A stretch of 64,000 nucleotides of DNA, taken from positions 22,092 through 86,091 of the forward strand of contig NZ_JARXWB010000035.1 in assembly GCF_029892425.1 (NCBI RefSeq), in the 5' to 3' direction. A model generated the notes under the pieces. The model did not search any database, was not told the DNA's origin, and saw only the letters and a list, made by a program, of their open reading frames with translations. The position numbers and the translations under genes are program-made. Each line of letters begins with the position of its first letter. The first letter of the stretch is position 1. Source of the stretch: Bradyrhizobium sp. BR13661. GTDB taxonomy: Bacteria > Pseudomonadota > Alphaproteobacteria > Rhizobiales > Xanthobacteraceae. Below are positions 34,195 to 43,379 of the stretch, piece by piece.

Positions 34195-35535
34195 ATGACC
34201 ATGACCCGACGCCAGCTTGTCGCCGCCATTCCCACCGCAGCGCTTGCAGCAAATCTGCCGCGCGGTGCCCGCGCCGAGGACGGGCGCAAGGTCGTCACCT
34301 TCTGGTTCGGTCAGGCAAACTCGGACGGCCAGGCCGCGTTGCGCAACGATCTGGTCGAGGCGTTCAACGCCTCGCAGGACAAATACCTGCTGCAGATGGA
34401 AGTGAAGGGCGCGGCGGTCAACAATCTGTTGAAGGTCGCCCTGGTCGCCGGCAATGGTCCTGATATCGTACAGACCGCGGGACCCGCCTATCTCACCGCG
34501 ATCGCCAATGCCGGCCAGGTGCTGCCGCTCGACGATTTCGCCGAGAAGTACAAATGGAAGGACCGCTTCCTCGCGCCGCTGCTCAATACCAGCGTCTATG
34601 GCGGCAAGCTCTATGCGCTGCCGCGCGACTACGAGTCGATGCACCTGTTCTACAACAAGGAGCTGTTCAAGCAGAACGGCTGGAAGCTGCCGTCCAACCG
34701 GCAGGAGATGGAGCAAATCGCCGATGCCGCGATCGCCAAGGGCATCATCCCCTTCGGCGCCGGCAATGCCGACTGGAAGGGCGTCAACGAGTGGCTGATG
34801 ACGGTGTTCTTCAACAACGTCGCCGGCCCCGACAATGTCCGCAAGGCGCTGTCGGGAGAACTGCCCTGGACTGCCCCGCCCTTCGTCGAGGCGGTCGAGC
34901 TCTCGAAGGCCTGGTACAACAAGGGCTATTTCGGCAAGAACTACTTCTCGCTGACAATCGAGCAGAGTTTTCTCCAGGTCGTGAACGGCAAGGCGGCGAT
35001 GGCGCTCAGCGGCACCTGGTCGTTCGGCACCAAATCCTACGGCATGTCAAAGCCCGATACGGTGATGGACGTAGCGCCCACGCCGAGCCTCGGCTCGGCT
35101 GTCTCGGGGCCGCTGGTGCATCTCGCCTGCGGCGCGACGCTGTCGATCGCAAAGACCTCACAGAACGCGGAAGGCGCCGCCGCCGTGTTCGAGTTCATGC
35201 TGACCCGCAAGTTCTACGAGGCGATGAACCGCGACTGGCCCGGCAAATGGGCCCTGCCGGTGAAGGATCTGCCGCCGGAGATGCTGAGCGGTATCGGCTA
35301 TCCCCTGTTCGAGAAGACCATTGCGAACCTGCACGAGGCCTTCAGCAAGGGGCAGTACGGTTTCACCACCTGGACGTTCTGGCCGGGCGCGACCAACTCC
35401 TATCTGATCGAGGGCATCGAGCAGGTTTGGCTCAACAAAATCACGCCGGATGCGTATCTCACCCGGCTGCAGACATTGTTCAGCCAGGAAGCCAAGGAAG
35501 GCAAGGTGCCACCGCTGCCGCCGCGGACGGCCTGA
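34195..35535 (+). CDS. Sugar ABC transporter substrate-binding protein (SBP_bac_1 family)
   Basis: A 446-residue protein with an N-terminal Tat-like leader (MTRRQLVAAIPTAALAANLP, cleavage after ARA). The family-1 fold shows VVTFWFGQANSDGQAALRND, NNLLKVALVAGNGPDIVQT, LYALPRDYESMHLFYNKELF and FEKTIANLHEAFSKGQYG. Such proteins bind oligosaccharides or sugar derivatives in the periplasm. It is the first gene of the importer, divergent from the LacI gene. GAGG lies nine bases before the ATG. Confidence 0.9.
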   Translation: MTMTRRQLVAAIPTAALAANLPRGARAEDGRKVVTFWFGQANSDGQAALRNDLVEAFNASQDKYLLQMEVKGAAVNNLLKVALVAGNGPDIVQTAGPAYLTAIANAGQVLPLDDFAEKYKWKDRFLAPLLNTSVYGGKLYALPRDYESMHLFYNKELFKQNGWKLPSNRQEMEQIADAAIAKGIIPFGAGNADWKGVNEWLMTVFFNNVAGPDNVRKALSGELPWTAPPFVEAVELSKAWYNKGYFGKNYFSLTIEQSFLQVVNGKAAMALSGTWSFGTKSYGMSKPDTVMDVAPTPSLGSAVSGPLVHLACGATLSIAKTSQNAEGAAAVFEFMLTRKFYEAMNRDWPGKWALPVKDLPPEMLSGIGYPLFEKTIANLHEAFSKGQYGFTTWTFWPGATNSYLIEGIEQVWLNKITPDAYLTRLQTLFSQEAKEGKVPPLPPRTA

Positions 35536-35542
35536 TCAAAAG

Positions 35543-36391
35543 ATGTGGCTGTTCGCGCTTCCGGCGCTGCTGATCAATGTCTGCATCATCCTGGTGCCAG
35601 CCGTGCTGACATTCACGGCGGCGTTCTTCATCTGGGACGGCGTCGGCACGCCTGTGTGGGCTGGACTGACCAACTTCCAGAACATGGTCGCCGATCCCGT
35701 GTTCTGGTCGGCTCTGACCAACAATTTCATCTGGACCGCGATCTTCCTCACCGTCCCGGTCTGCCTGGCGCTGGTGATGGCGGCGGCGCTCTTGATGGCG
35801 CCGAAGGCGCGCATCGTCGTGCAATCCATCATCTTCCTTCCGCGTATCATCGCAGTGGCGGTCACAGGCCGCATCTTCCAGGGCATGATCTTCAGCCCTG
35901 CGACCGGCATCGTCGCCTGGCTGAACGAGCACGGCTTTTCGATCTCGGATCCGCTGGCAGATCCCGACCGCTCGCTCTACGCGGTCGCGGCCGTCGATAT
36001 CTGGCACTGGTGGGGCTTTCTTGCGGTTGTGTTCCTGGCGGCAATGCGGCAGATCAGCGTCGACCAGATCGAGGCGGCGCGGCTCGACGGTGCTGGTTTC
36101 TTCGCGCTGTTTCGCTACGTGCTGCTGCCGGGCATCAGCCCGACTTTGACCCTCATGCTCATCCTGACCGTGATCTGGTCGTTCCAGGTCTTCGAGTTCA
36201 TCTTCATCGTCACCCGCGGCGGCCCGGCCTATGGCAGCGAGGTGCTGGCCACCTTCGCCTATCGCCACGCCTTCTTCGAGGGCGATGTCGGCCATGCCGC
36301 GGCGGCCGCCTGCGTCATGAGCCTGTTTGGACTCTGCGCCACCGCGGTCTATCTCCGGCTCCAGATCACCGACGACGCGCAATCGACATGA
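35543..36391 (+). CDS. Sugar ABC transporter permease 1 (UgpA/MalF-type)
   Basis: A 282-residue inner-membrane permease, six helices, starting MWLFALPALLINVCIIL. The EAA loop is VDQIEAARLDGAGFFALFRY, then the VLLPGISPTLTLML segment. ATG 35543 lies seven bases after the binding protein's stop; the frame is open upstream inside that gene. Its stop overlaps the ATG of the second permease (ATGA). It has a pair with 36388 as the heterodimeric channel. Confidence 0.9.
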   Translation: MWLFALPALLINVCIILVPAVLTFTAAFFIWDGVGTPVWAGLTNFQNMVADPVFWSALTNNFIWTAIFLTVPVCLALVMAAALLMAPKARIVVQSIIFLPRIIAVAVTGRIFQGMIFSPATGIVAWLNEHGFSISDPLADPDRSLYAVAAVDIWHWWGFLAVVFLAAMRQISVDQIEAARLDGAGFFALFRYVLLPGISPTLTLMLILTVIWSFQVFEFIFIVTRGGPAYGSEVLATFAYRHAFFEGDVGHAAAAACVMSLFGLCATAVYLRLQITDDAQST

Positions 36392-37215
36392 TCGGGGATC
36401 GCTGGAGCAGGACGTTTGCCCTGGGGCTGATCGGCGTCGCGTCGTTCAGCTCGCTGCTGCCGATCGCGCTCGCGATCATGAACGCGCTGAAAACGACGAC
36501 GGAAATCGGCTCGAACCCGCTGGCGCTGCCGACCCAGATGCACTGGGAAAACTTTTCGTCGGCCTGGCGTAACGCCCGGCTTGGACCGAGCCTGTTGCAC
36601 AGCGCCGAGGTCGCGTCTCTCACCATCCTGATGGTCTGCGTCACCGCGACGCCTTGCGCCTATGTGCTGGCGCGACAGAAGGGCAAGCTCTGGCGCTTCA
36701 TCACCTTCTACTTCATGGCCACGATTACCGTGCCCGTGCAGCTCTACCTCTATCCGCTCTATTTCATCTTCGCCAAGCTGGGACTGGTGAATTCGATTCC
36801 GGCGGTGGCGCTGATCTACACCGCCATGTTCTCGCCTTTTGCGATCTTCCTGCTCCGCACCTATGCGCTGGCCATTCCCGTCGCGCTGGAGGAAGCCGCG
36901 CAGGTTGACGGCGCGCGGCCGTGGCAGGCCTTCTGGTATGTGATCCTGCCGATGATGCGGCCGGGATTGCTCACGGTCGCGATCATCGTCGGGCTGAACG
37001 CCTGGAACGAATTCGTCATCGCCGTGACGTTCCTGCAGAACGACAGCAACGTCACGGCGATCGTGCGCTTCTACAACCTCACCGGCCAGTACTCGACCGA
37101 TTGGGGTGAGATGCTCGCTGCCGCCGTGACGATCGTGCTGCCGATTGTCGCGATCTTCGTGCTGCTGCAACGACAGTTCATCGACGGAATGACATCGGGT
37201 GCGGTAAAGTCGTGA
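36388..37215 (+). CDS. Sugar ABC transporter permease 2 (UgpE/MalG-type)
   Basis: A 275-residue permease with six helices. The EAA loop reads VALEEAAQVDGARPWQAFWY, followed by VILPMMRPGLLTVAI; the C-terminus ends QRQFIDGMTSGAVKS, typical of MalG-type proteins. No ATPase gene follows; instead an IS5-family element starts five bases after its stop codon. The element may have separated the ATPase gene, or the importer may borrow an ATPase such as that at 59199. Confidence 0.92.
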   Translation: MIGDRWSRTFALGLIGVASFSSLLPIALAIMNALKTTTEIGSNPLALPTQMHWENFSSAWRNARLGPSLLHSAEVASLTILMVCVTATPCAYVLARQKGKLWRFITFYFMATITVPVQLYLYPLYFIFAKLGLVNSIPAVALIYTAMFSPFAIFLLRTYALAIPVALEEAAQVDGARPWQAFWYVILPMMRPGLLTVAIIVGLNAWNEFVIAVTFLQNDSNVTAIVRFYNLTGQYSTDWGEMLAAAVTIVLPIVAIFVLLQRQFIDGMTSGAVKS

Positions 37216-37219
37216 GCTA

Positions 37220-38040
37220 GGGTCTGTCTGGATTCAGGATTCTCATTCCAGCTTGGTTGTGATTCAAACTTGGGATGAACCGATTCGTTTTGACTGACGC
37301 CCAATGGGCGATGATGGAACCACATTGCCTTGGCAAGCCGGGCGATCCCGGCCGGGGCGGCAAGAACAACCGGCTGTTTGTCGAAGCAGTCTTGTGGATC
37401 GCCCGGACAGGCAGTCCATGGCGCGATCTGCCGCGCGCCTTCGGCAACTGGATAACCGTGTACACGCGTTTCCGCGACTAGGCGAAGGCAGGGGTCTGGA
37501 AGCGTCTGTTTGCTGCGGTCTCAGACGAGCCGGACATGGAATACGTCATGGTCGATGCTACCATCGTCAAGGTCCACCGCCACGGACAGGGCGCAAAAGG
37601 GGGACGCAAAACCAAACCATCGGCCGCTCGAAAGGCGGTATGACCACCAAAATTCTGGCACTTACCGACGCGCTCGGCAATCTCGTGCGCTTCGTGCTGC
37701 TGCCAGGACAGCGCTTCGACACGGTCGGCGTCCCGTCGCTCATCGAGGGGCTGGCCTCCGATGCGCTGATCGCAGACAAGGCATCCGACAGCAACGCCAT
37801 CGTCGCCGACCTCGACCAACGCGGCGCCAAAGCAGTCATTTCCCAGCATCCACGCCGCGCACAGCCTATCGCCATCGACAAGGAAATGTACAAATGGCGG
37901 CATCTGATCGAAAGCTTCTTCTGCAAGCTCAAGGAATTCAAACGCATCGCAATGCGCGCCGACAAAACCGATCTGAGCTTCGAAGCAATGATCAACCTGA
38001 CCGCCGCCGTGATAAACTCAAGATGAATCCAAACAGACCC
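37220..38040 (+). mobile_element. IS5-family (IS427-group-like) insertion sequence
   Basis: An 821 bp element with end repeats GGGTCTGTCTGGATTCA (left) and GGGTCTGTTTGGATTCA (right, read inward), one mismatch. A TA duplication flanks it at 37218-37219 and 38041-38042, and the rejoined target would be GAGCTAGCTT, a CTAG site as this group prefers. The preserved target duplication suggests a fairly recent insertion, directly behind the permease gene. The transposase frame carries an amber codon. Confidence 0.9.
37275..38026 (+). pseudogene. IS5-family transposase with internal TAG
   Basis: The first part (FVLTDAQWAMMEPHCLGKPG, LFVEAVLWIARTGSPWRDLP) runs to TAG at 37479-37481, where relatives probably have Trp. 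The frame continues WKRLFAAVSDEPDMEYVMVD (first catalytic Asp), then shifts -1 at A4G5 (37595-37603) to TIGRSKGGMTTKILALTDAL and on to YKWRHLIESFFCKLKEFKRI. The -1 shift is normal for IS427-group elements; the amber codon is the defect. The DDE residues are otherwise present. Confidence 0.8.
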
Positions 38041-38080
38041 TAGCTTGCAAGGCGGTCGATGAGTGAGCTTCGGGACAAGC

Positions 38081-39403
38081 TCAGTTCGGCAGATCGCTCG
38101 CCTTCAAGTCGCGAGGTAGGGCCGTCAACAACAGGATCGCGCAGAGCACGCAGAGGCCGCCGATGACGTAGAGTGCGGGCGTCGTGCTGCCGGTCCAGTC
38201 CTTGACGGAGCCGACCATCAGGGGGCTCACAATGCCTCCGATCTGGCCAAGCGTGTTGATCAGTGCGATGCCGCTCGCAGCGCCCGCACCGGTCAGGATC
38301 TTTGGCGGCAGGGTCCAGAATATTGGGATCGCGGCAACCACGCCGGCGCCAAGAACGGCAAGCGCCCCCACCAGCGTCACGACATCCTTGTCGAAGGCTC
38401 CGCTGGCGAAGAAGCCGAATCCTGCGGCCAGGATCAAGGCGGCCACGAACTTAGGACGTTCGCCCGACGCATCGGACATCCGTCCGACCACCAGCATGCT
38501 GATGGCACCGCAGAAATAGGGAGCTGCCGTCAGGAAACCGATCGCTGCCGCGCTGCCGCCGCCAGCGGCCTTGATCAGGTCCGGCGCCCAGAAATTCAGC
38601 CCATACGAGGCGACCTGGATCAGGAAGTAGATGAAGCCCAGCAGCAGCACGCCCGGCATCAGCAGCGACCGCCACGCCGGATGCTCGCCGATCTCGCTCT
38701 TCTGCCGGTCGAGCTGCACCGAGATGAGACGACGTTCGTCGTCGCTCAGCCACTTCGCCTGCTCAATGCCGTCATCGAAACGAAATAGGACGACTAGGCC
38801 GAGCGCAACGCACGGGAGGCCGCCAGCCACGAACAGCCATTGCCAGCCGGCGAGACCATGCACTCCGTTGAGATAGTTGAGAATGAGCCCGGAGATCGGC
38901 GCACCGATGATCCCTGAGAATGCGGTGGCGAGGAAGAACACCGACGTCATGCGCCCCCGGTGCGACTTCGGGAACCAAAGTGTCAAATAGTAGAGAATGC
39001 CGGGCGCAAATCCTGCTTCCATGGCGCCGATCACAAACCGCAGTGAGTAGAACTGCCATTCGCCGCGCACGAACACCATAGCCGCGGTGGCGATGCCCCA
39101 GGAGATCATGATGCGGGCGATCCAGCGCCGCGCGCCGAAGCGATACAGCAGCATGTTGCTCGGCACTTCCAGCAGGACGTAGCCGACGACGAACAGGCTC
39201 GCGCCTAACCCATAGGCCGTGTTGCTGAGCCCGAGATCGGCTTGGAGCGCGGCTTTGGCGAAGCTGATGTTGACGCGGTCGAAGAACGCGAAGAAGTAGC
39301 AGACTATGATCAGCGGCATCAGCCGCCAGGCGATCTTCCTGATAACCAGATGTTCGGAGATCCGGGTGTCGACATGGCCGATGGCCGACGCTGTCATGGT
39401 CAT
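38081..39403 (-). CDS. MFS transporter, anion:cation symporter (ACS)-type
   Basis: A 440-residue protein with twelve predicted helices. The N-terminal YFFAFFDRVNISFAK motif is characteristic of the ACS family (tartrate, phthalate, glucarate and allantoate carriers), and the cytoplasmic loop GARRWIARIMISWGIATAAM is the conserved motif A region. It imports organic anions with protons. AAGGAGG lies five bases before the ATG. It follows the HMG-CoA-lyase-like gene by 43 bases on the same strand, so the substrate is likely the acid handled by that pathway. Confidence 0.9.
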   Translation of the reverse strand: MTMTASAIGHVDTRISEHLVIRKIAWRLMPLIIVCYFFAFFDRVNISFAKAALQADLGLSNTAYGLGASLFVVGYVLLEVPSNMLLYRFGARRWIARIMISWGIATAAMVFVRGEWQFYSLRFVIGAMEAGFAPGILYYLTLWFPKSHRGRMTSVFFLATAFSGIIGAPISGLILNYLNGVHGLAGWQWLFVAGGLPCVALGLVVLFRFDDGIEQAKWLSDDERRLISVQLDRQKSEIGEHPAWRSLLMPGVLLLGFIYFLIQVASYGLNFWAPDLIKAAGGGSAAAIGFLTAAPYFCGAISMLVVGRMSDASGERPKFVAALILAAGFGFFASGAFDKDVVTLVGALAVLGAGVVAAIPIFWTLPPKILTGAGAASGIALINTLGQIGGIVSPLMVGSVKDWTGSTTPALYVIGGLCVLCAILLLTALPRDLKASDLPN

Positions 39404-39446
39404 GGTTTCCTCCTTATGTTATTTGAGATTCTGAGTTGTTGGATGT

Positions 39447-40388
39447 TCAGCCCGAGTGCCGGAATCGCTCCGGAATCGGATGTAGGTCCGAGGCAAGACC
39501 GGCCTTGGCGACCTGCCCCGGTGCGTCATGCCCGACCAGTCCGGTCAAACTGCATGACAGGTCAATCAGGCCTCGCAGATCGAGGCCGGTCGCGAGACCC
39601 ATCTCGTGGCAGAGATTGACAAGATCTTCGGTACAGACATTGCCCGTAGACCCGGGTGCAAACGGGCACCCGCCCAAGCCGCCGAGCGCCGCATCGAAGC
39701 GTCGCGCTCCAGCATCATGAGCGGCCAGCACATTGACTAACCCGAGGCCGCGGGTGTTGTGGAAGTGAAGCGTCAGCTTGTCCGCGGGCACCAGCAGCAA
39801 GGTTCTGGCCACTAGGTGAGAGACCTGGTTCGGATTGGCCATGCCGGTCGTATCGGCGAGCGTGATGCCGTCGGCGCCGAGAGCGAGATAGCGCCTGACG
39901 ATGTCCAGCACCTTGTTGAACGGCTGCGCACCCTCGAACGGACAACCGAACGCCGTCGCGACGGTGGCGTTGAGCAGAGCGCCGGCTTCATGAGCGGGCC
40001 CTGAGATTTCGGCGAGCGACGCCAGCGAGCGCGCATGCGTCATGTTCATATTCGCGCGGTTATGGGTCTCGCTCGCCGACATCACGAAGTTGAGCTCGTC
40101 GGCGCGTGCCGCCAGCGCCAGCTCAGCGCCGCGCCGGTTCGGGATCAATGCGGTGTAGACCGTGCCCGGCCGCCGCGTGAAGCCGGCGAAAACCTCGGCG
40201 GCGTCGAGCAGCGACGGCACGGCCGCGGGCGAGACGAAGGACGATACCTCGATGCGGGCGAAGCCGATCGCGGACAGGGAATCGATCAGCTTGATTTTAT
40301 CGGGCGTCTCGACCCATTTCGGCTCGATCTGCAACCCGTCGCGCGGCGCGACTTCCTGAATGACGATGTTGGGTGGCGCCGCGGTCAT
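39447..40388 (-). CDS. Hydroxymethylglutaryl-CoA lyase-family enzyme
   Basis: A 313-residue TIM-barrel lyase. Conserved parts: IQEVAPRDGLQIEPKWVETP (metal-binding Asp), IEVSSFVSPAAVPSLLDA, TLHFHNTRGLGLVNVLAA (metal-binding His pair), and LGGCPFAPGSTGNVCTEDLV (active-site Cys loop). The family cleaves 3-hydroxy-3-methylglutaryl-CoA to acetyl-CoA and acetoacetate, or related 3-hydroxyacyl-CoAs. GGAG lies seven bases before ATG 40388, which overlaps the CoA-transferase stop (ATGA). Coupled to a CoA transferase, it probably acts on an imported acid rather than in leucine breakdown. Confidence 0.9.
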   Translation of the reverse strand: MTAAPPNIVIQEVAPRDGLQIEPKWVETPDKIKLIDSLSAIGFARIEVSSFVSPAAVPSLLDAAEVFAGFTRRPGTVYTALIPNRRGAELALAARADELNFVMSASETHNRANMNMTHARSLASLAEISGPAHEAGALLNATVATAFGCPFEGAQPFNKVLDIVRRYLALGADGITLADTTGMANPNQVSHLVARTLLLVPADKLTLHFHNTRGLGLVNVLAAHDAGARRFDAALGGLGGCPFAPGSTGNVCTEDLVNLCHEMGLATGLDLRGLIDLSCSLTGLVGHDAPGQVAKAGLASDLHPIPERFRHSG

Positions 40389-41578
40389 TGCACCGCTCCA
40401 ACGCGGCGCAGCCGCGCGATCTCGGCCTGCTCGAGACCGAGACCCGCCAGAACCTCGTCGGTATGCTGACCGAGCGTCGGACCCGACCATCTGACGTCGC
40501 CTGGCGTGTCGGAGAGTTTCGGCGTAATGCCCGGCATCTTCACGGTGACATCGCCCGGCAACTCGGTGGGCAAAATCATCTCGCGAGCCGCATAATGGGG
40601 ATCGCTGACGATGTCCGCGACCGAGTAGATCCGTCCTGCGGGAACGTCGGCGCCGTCCAAGACCGCCAGAATCTGCTCCATCGTCCGCGTTGCCGTCCAC
40701 GCGGTGATGGCGGCGTCCAGGATGGCGTTGCGGCGAACGCGCCCGTCGTTGCTGGCGAGCGACGGATCGTCGGCGAGATCCGGCCGGCCGACGACCTCCA
40801 TCAGGCGCCGGAAAATCGCATCGCTATTGCCGGCGATGACGACGTGCTGACCGTCCGAACTCGGATAGGTGTTGGAGGGGCTGATGCCCGGCAGAGCGCC
40901 ACCGGTGCGGGTCCTGACATGCCCCATGAGGTCATATTCGGGGACGAGGCTCTCCATCAGATTGAACACGCTCTCGTAGAGCGAGACGTCGACCACCTGG
41001 CCACGCCCCTGGCCGGTCTTGACCCGCAGCAGCGACATCAGAGCGCCGATCACGCCGTGGAGCGAAGCGAGGCTGTCGCCGATGCTGATCCCGACACGAG
41101 CTGGCGGGCTGTCCGGATCGCCCGTGGTGAAGCGAAGGCCGCCCATCGCCTCGCCGATCGCGCCGAAGCCGGACCTATCGCGGTAAGGACCGGTCTGGCC
41201 GTAACCGGAGATGCGTACCAGCGTCAGGTTCGGATTGAGCCTGGACAGCACGTCCCAGCCGAGGCCAAGCTTCTCGAGGCTGCCCGGCTTGAAATTCTCG
41301 ATCACGACATCTGCCTGCGCCGCAAGGCGAAGCGCCACCTCGCGCCCCTCCGGCGACTTCAGATCGATCGCGATCGACTTCTTGTTGCGCGATTGCAGGT
41401 ACCACCAGAGCGAAGTGCCCTGATGCAGCTTTCGCCAGCTGCGCAGCGGATCACCGCTGCCGGGCTGCTCGATCTTGACCACATCGGCGCCGAATTCAGC
41501 AAGCAGCCGCGCGGCGAACGGCGCGGCAATCAAAGTTCCAAGCTCGACGACTCGAATTCCGGACAGCGGTCCATCCAC
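40385..41578 (-). CDS. CaiB/BaiF (class III) CoA transferase
   Basis: A 397-residue enzyme with the two ring domains of the family: LSGIRVVELGTLIAAPFAAR, LLAEFGADVVKIEQPGSGDP, QADVVIENFKPGSLEKLG, and ISGYGQTGPYRDRSGFGAIG. At the position of the catalytic Asp the sequence is VDVSLYESVFNL, giving Glu, a variant seen in some subfamilies. GTG 41578 is preferred: GGAG lies eight bases upstream and VDGPLSGIRV is a normal start; a TTG at 41641 is open but weak. It likely moves CoA from succinyl-CoA or similar to the acid cleaved by the next gene's enzyme. Confidence 0.9.
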   Translation of the reverse strand: MDGPLSGIRVVELGTLIAAPFAARLLAEFGADVVKIEQPGSGDPLRSWRKLHQGTSLWWYLQSRNKKSIAIDLKSPEGREVALRLAAQADVVIENFKPGSLEKLGLGWDVLSRLNPNLTLVRISGYGQTGPYRDRSGFGAIGEAMGGLRFTTGDPDSPPARVGISIGDSLASLHGVIGALMSLLRVKTGQGRGQVVDVSLYESVFNLMESLVPEYDLMGHVRTRTGGALPGISPSNTYPSSDGQHVVIAGNSDAIFRRLMEVVGRPDLADDPSLASNDGRVRRNAILDAAITAWTATRTMEQILAVLDGADVPAGRIYSVADIVSDPHYAAREMILPTELPGDVTVKMPGITPKLSDTPGDVRWSGPTLGQHTDEVLAGLGLEQAEIARLRRVGAVQ

Positions 41579-41686
41579 GGCAGGCGCTCCTCGACGATCT
41601 GTTTCGTCGAGATGTCGCCTACCAGGAGGTGTTGAGTCCAATAGTCGTTGATGAAGGAGCGTTCGCGGATGACGAACGCCGCAAAA

Positions 41687-42643
41687 CTAGTGGGTGCTGG
41701 CCGAGGGAGAGCGCAGATGCGCGAGCATCAGATGGCTCGTTGCCGACAAGCCAGCAGGATCCCTTGTAACCAGCACCAGCTCGCGATCGGCCCAATCGTC
41801 GCGCAGCGGAATGGCTGCCAGATCCATGCCCTGGCTCAGCACCTCGAACGCGCGATCCGGAATGAGGCCAATGCCCATGCCTGCCTGGACCATGCGGCAA
41901 ACCGCATCGAAGCCGGGGACATGAACACGCAACCGGATCGATTTGCCGATCTGCTGCGCGGTGTATTGCGATCGCAGATAGATCGAGCTGGTCGCGAAAA
42001 GGCCGACATGATCGTAATCGAGTGTATCGGCAAAGGACACCTCGCCGACCCGCGTCAACGGATGATCGGACCGCACCACGATGACGAGGCGATCGCTCCG
42101 ATACGAGAAGCGTTCCAGCCCGCGGGTCGATACATCCGTCGAACAGATGCCGATCTCGGCGACGCCCTCCTCGACACCGCGAACGACGTCGGCGCTTGGC
42201 CGCTCCTGCAAATCGAGCCGCACCAACTCGTGCGACCGGAAGAATCCGGGCAGATCGTCGGGAAGGAATTCGACGATCGAGGACAGATTCGCAAGCATCC
42301 GCATATGTCCGCGCACGCCGCGGGCGTGCTCGGCCATGTCGACCGCGATCTTCTCGACGTTGAGCAAAGTGACGCGCGCATGATGCAGCAGCGATTGTCC
42401 CGCAGGCGTCAGAGCCATCCCGGTCGGGTGCCGCTCGAACAGGGCAACCTCGAGTGCCTCCTCCAGATCATGCATGCGCTTGCTGACCGCGGATGCGGCG
42501 ATCGCTTCGCGTTGCGAGGCGCGCGTCAGATTGCGTTCTTCGCAGATAGCGATGAACAGACGCAAGGTGATCAGGTCGATGCGCCTGATGAGATCAATCT
42601 TGTGCGACGCAGTTGATCGCGGCGACGGTGTTTTCTGTTGCAT
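41687..42643 (-). CDS. LysR-family regulator of the CoA-transferase/lyase cassette
   Basis: A 318-residue regulator. DNA-binding part: LRLFIAICEERNLTRASQRE, then AVSKRMHDLEEALEVALFER. Effector domain: LVRLDLQERPSADVVRGVEE and AEIGICSTDVSTRGLERFSY. ATG 42643 is the best start; the frame stays open 42 codons upstream. It precedes the CoA-transferase gene by 108 bases on the same strand, the same layout as the LysR-leuC pair at 29735, and the two LysR proteins resemble each other in the motifs quoted. Confidence 0.88.
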   Translation of the reverse strand: MQQKTPSPRSTASHKIDLIRRIDLITLRLFIAICEERNLTRASQREAIAASAVSKRMHDLEEALEVALFERHPTGMALTPAGQSLLHHARVTLLNVEKIAVDMAEHARGVRGHMRMLANLSSIVEFLPDDLPGFFRSHELVRLDLQERPSADVVRGVEEGVAEIGICSTDVSTRGLERFSYRSDRLVIVVRSDHPLTRVGEVSFADTLDYDHVGLFATSSIYLRSQYTAQQIGKSIRLRVHVPGFDAVCRMVQAGMGIGLIPDRAFEVLSQGMDLAAIPLRDDWADRELVLVTRDPAGLSATSHLMLAHLRSPSASTH

Positions 42644-43108
42644 GATCGGCTTCCCAACCTGCGAACATAAACCGTCACGTCTTGAAGATTTTCTCAAAAT
42701 GCGGGGACGTTTGCCGCGAAATCGGAAGATGATTCCAATATCTGGCGAAACTAGGCAGTTCCATTCCAATTCGGCCCAGGGGCCGCTTGGTTGCGCCCTA
42801 ATTTGGCGGCAATGACTGCAGCCGCCTCCATTCCGCTCGCGTTTTGCTTACGATCGTCCCGCCTAGTTCTTGCAATTCGTTGAGGCGAAGCGTTCTTCCG
42901 TGATCCAGCGCGTGGCATGGTCGTTCTCGAAGCTAAGGCGGCGCGGTGGCAGGCGACCTACCGACTTTCTCATCAGGGCATCGAGCGTATGCTCTTGGGC
43001 CGCCACCTGCGGTAATTGCAAACGCCCCGAGCAGACCAGCATTCTAGGATCAAAAGCAGTTGGCCTTGCCCGGTAATCATGGCGTGCGCCTAGGCCGGCA
43101 TTCGTTCA
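42644..43108. other. Intergenic stretch with a possible gene remnant
   Basis: A minus-strand stretch at about 42875-43085 reads LVCSGRLQLPQVAAQEHTLD without a start and is not recognised. The LysR promoter should lie near 42644-42800. Nothing else is seen. Confidence 0.35.
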
Positions 43109-43360
43109 TTAAGCAGTGAGACCCAAGCCGCGCAGGAGCTTGTGCGTGCGGCTGACGTCTAAGCCGAGAATACCGGCAAACTCCACCTCGCGGTATCCGA
43201 GAATGGCAACTTTCCTCATGGTCCCCTCAAAATCGGCCGTTAGCAGGTCACGAACGGTGTAGAGCTGCAGGCCAATCTTCCGAAGCTCTCGACCGCGTGC
43301 GGAGCCGAGTCTCGTCATCGCCCCAGCCGCGATGCATCGTAAGAGATGGCGCCTGCTGGG
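43109..43360 (-). pseudogene. 5' fragment of a sugar isomerase/epimerase-like TIM-barrel gene
   Basis: The frame reads SRRHLLRCIAAGAMTRLGSA (a Tat-like leader), then RKIGLQLYTVRDLLTADFEG and VAILGYREVEFAGILGLD, and stops after GLGLTA. GLQLYTVRD...YREVEFAG is the opening of exported xylose-isomerase-like TIM-barrel proteins, normally near 300 residues. About 220 residues are missing, so this is a truncated remnant. It lies behind the PQQ dehydrogenase set on the same strand. Confidence 0.65.
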
Positions 43361-43379
43361 TTGCGGCGGCGTATAGGGT

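Noticed and set aside
35545..36387. Upstream extension of the second permease frame (and similar extensions in the first permease and the HMG-CoA-lyase-like gene)
   Set aside because: The extension is an out-of-frame reading of the preceding gene; the ATGA overlaps fix the true starts.
37595..37603. Frameshift in the IS5-family transposase as a second mutation
   Set aside because: A -1 shift at this place is the normal expression mode of related elements; only the TAG at 37479 is counted as damage.
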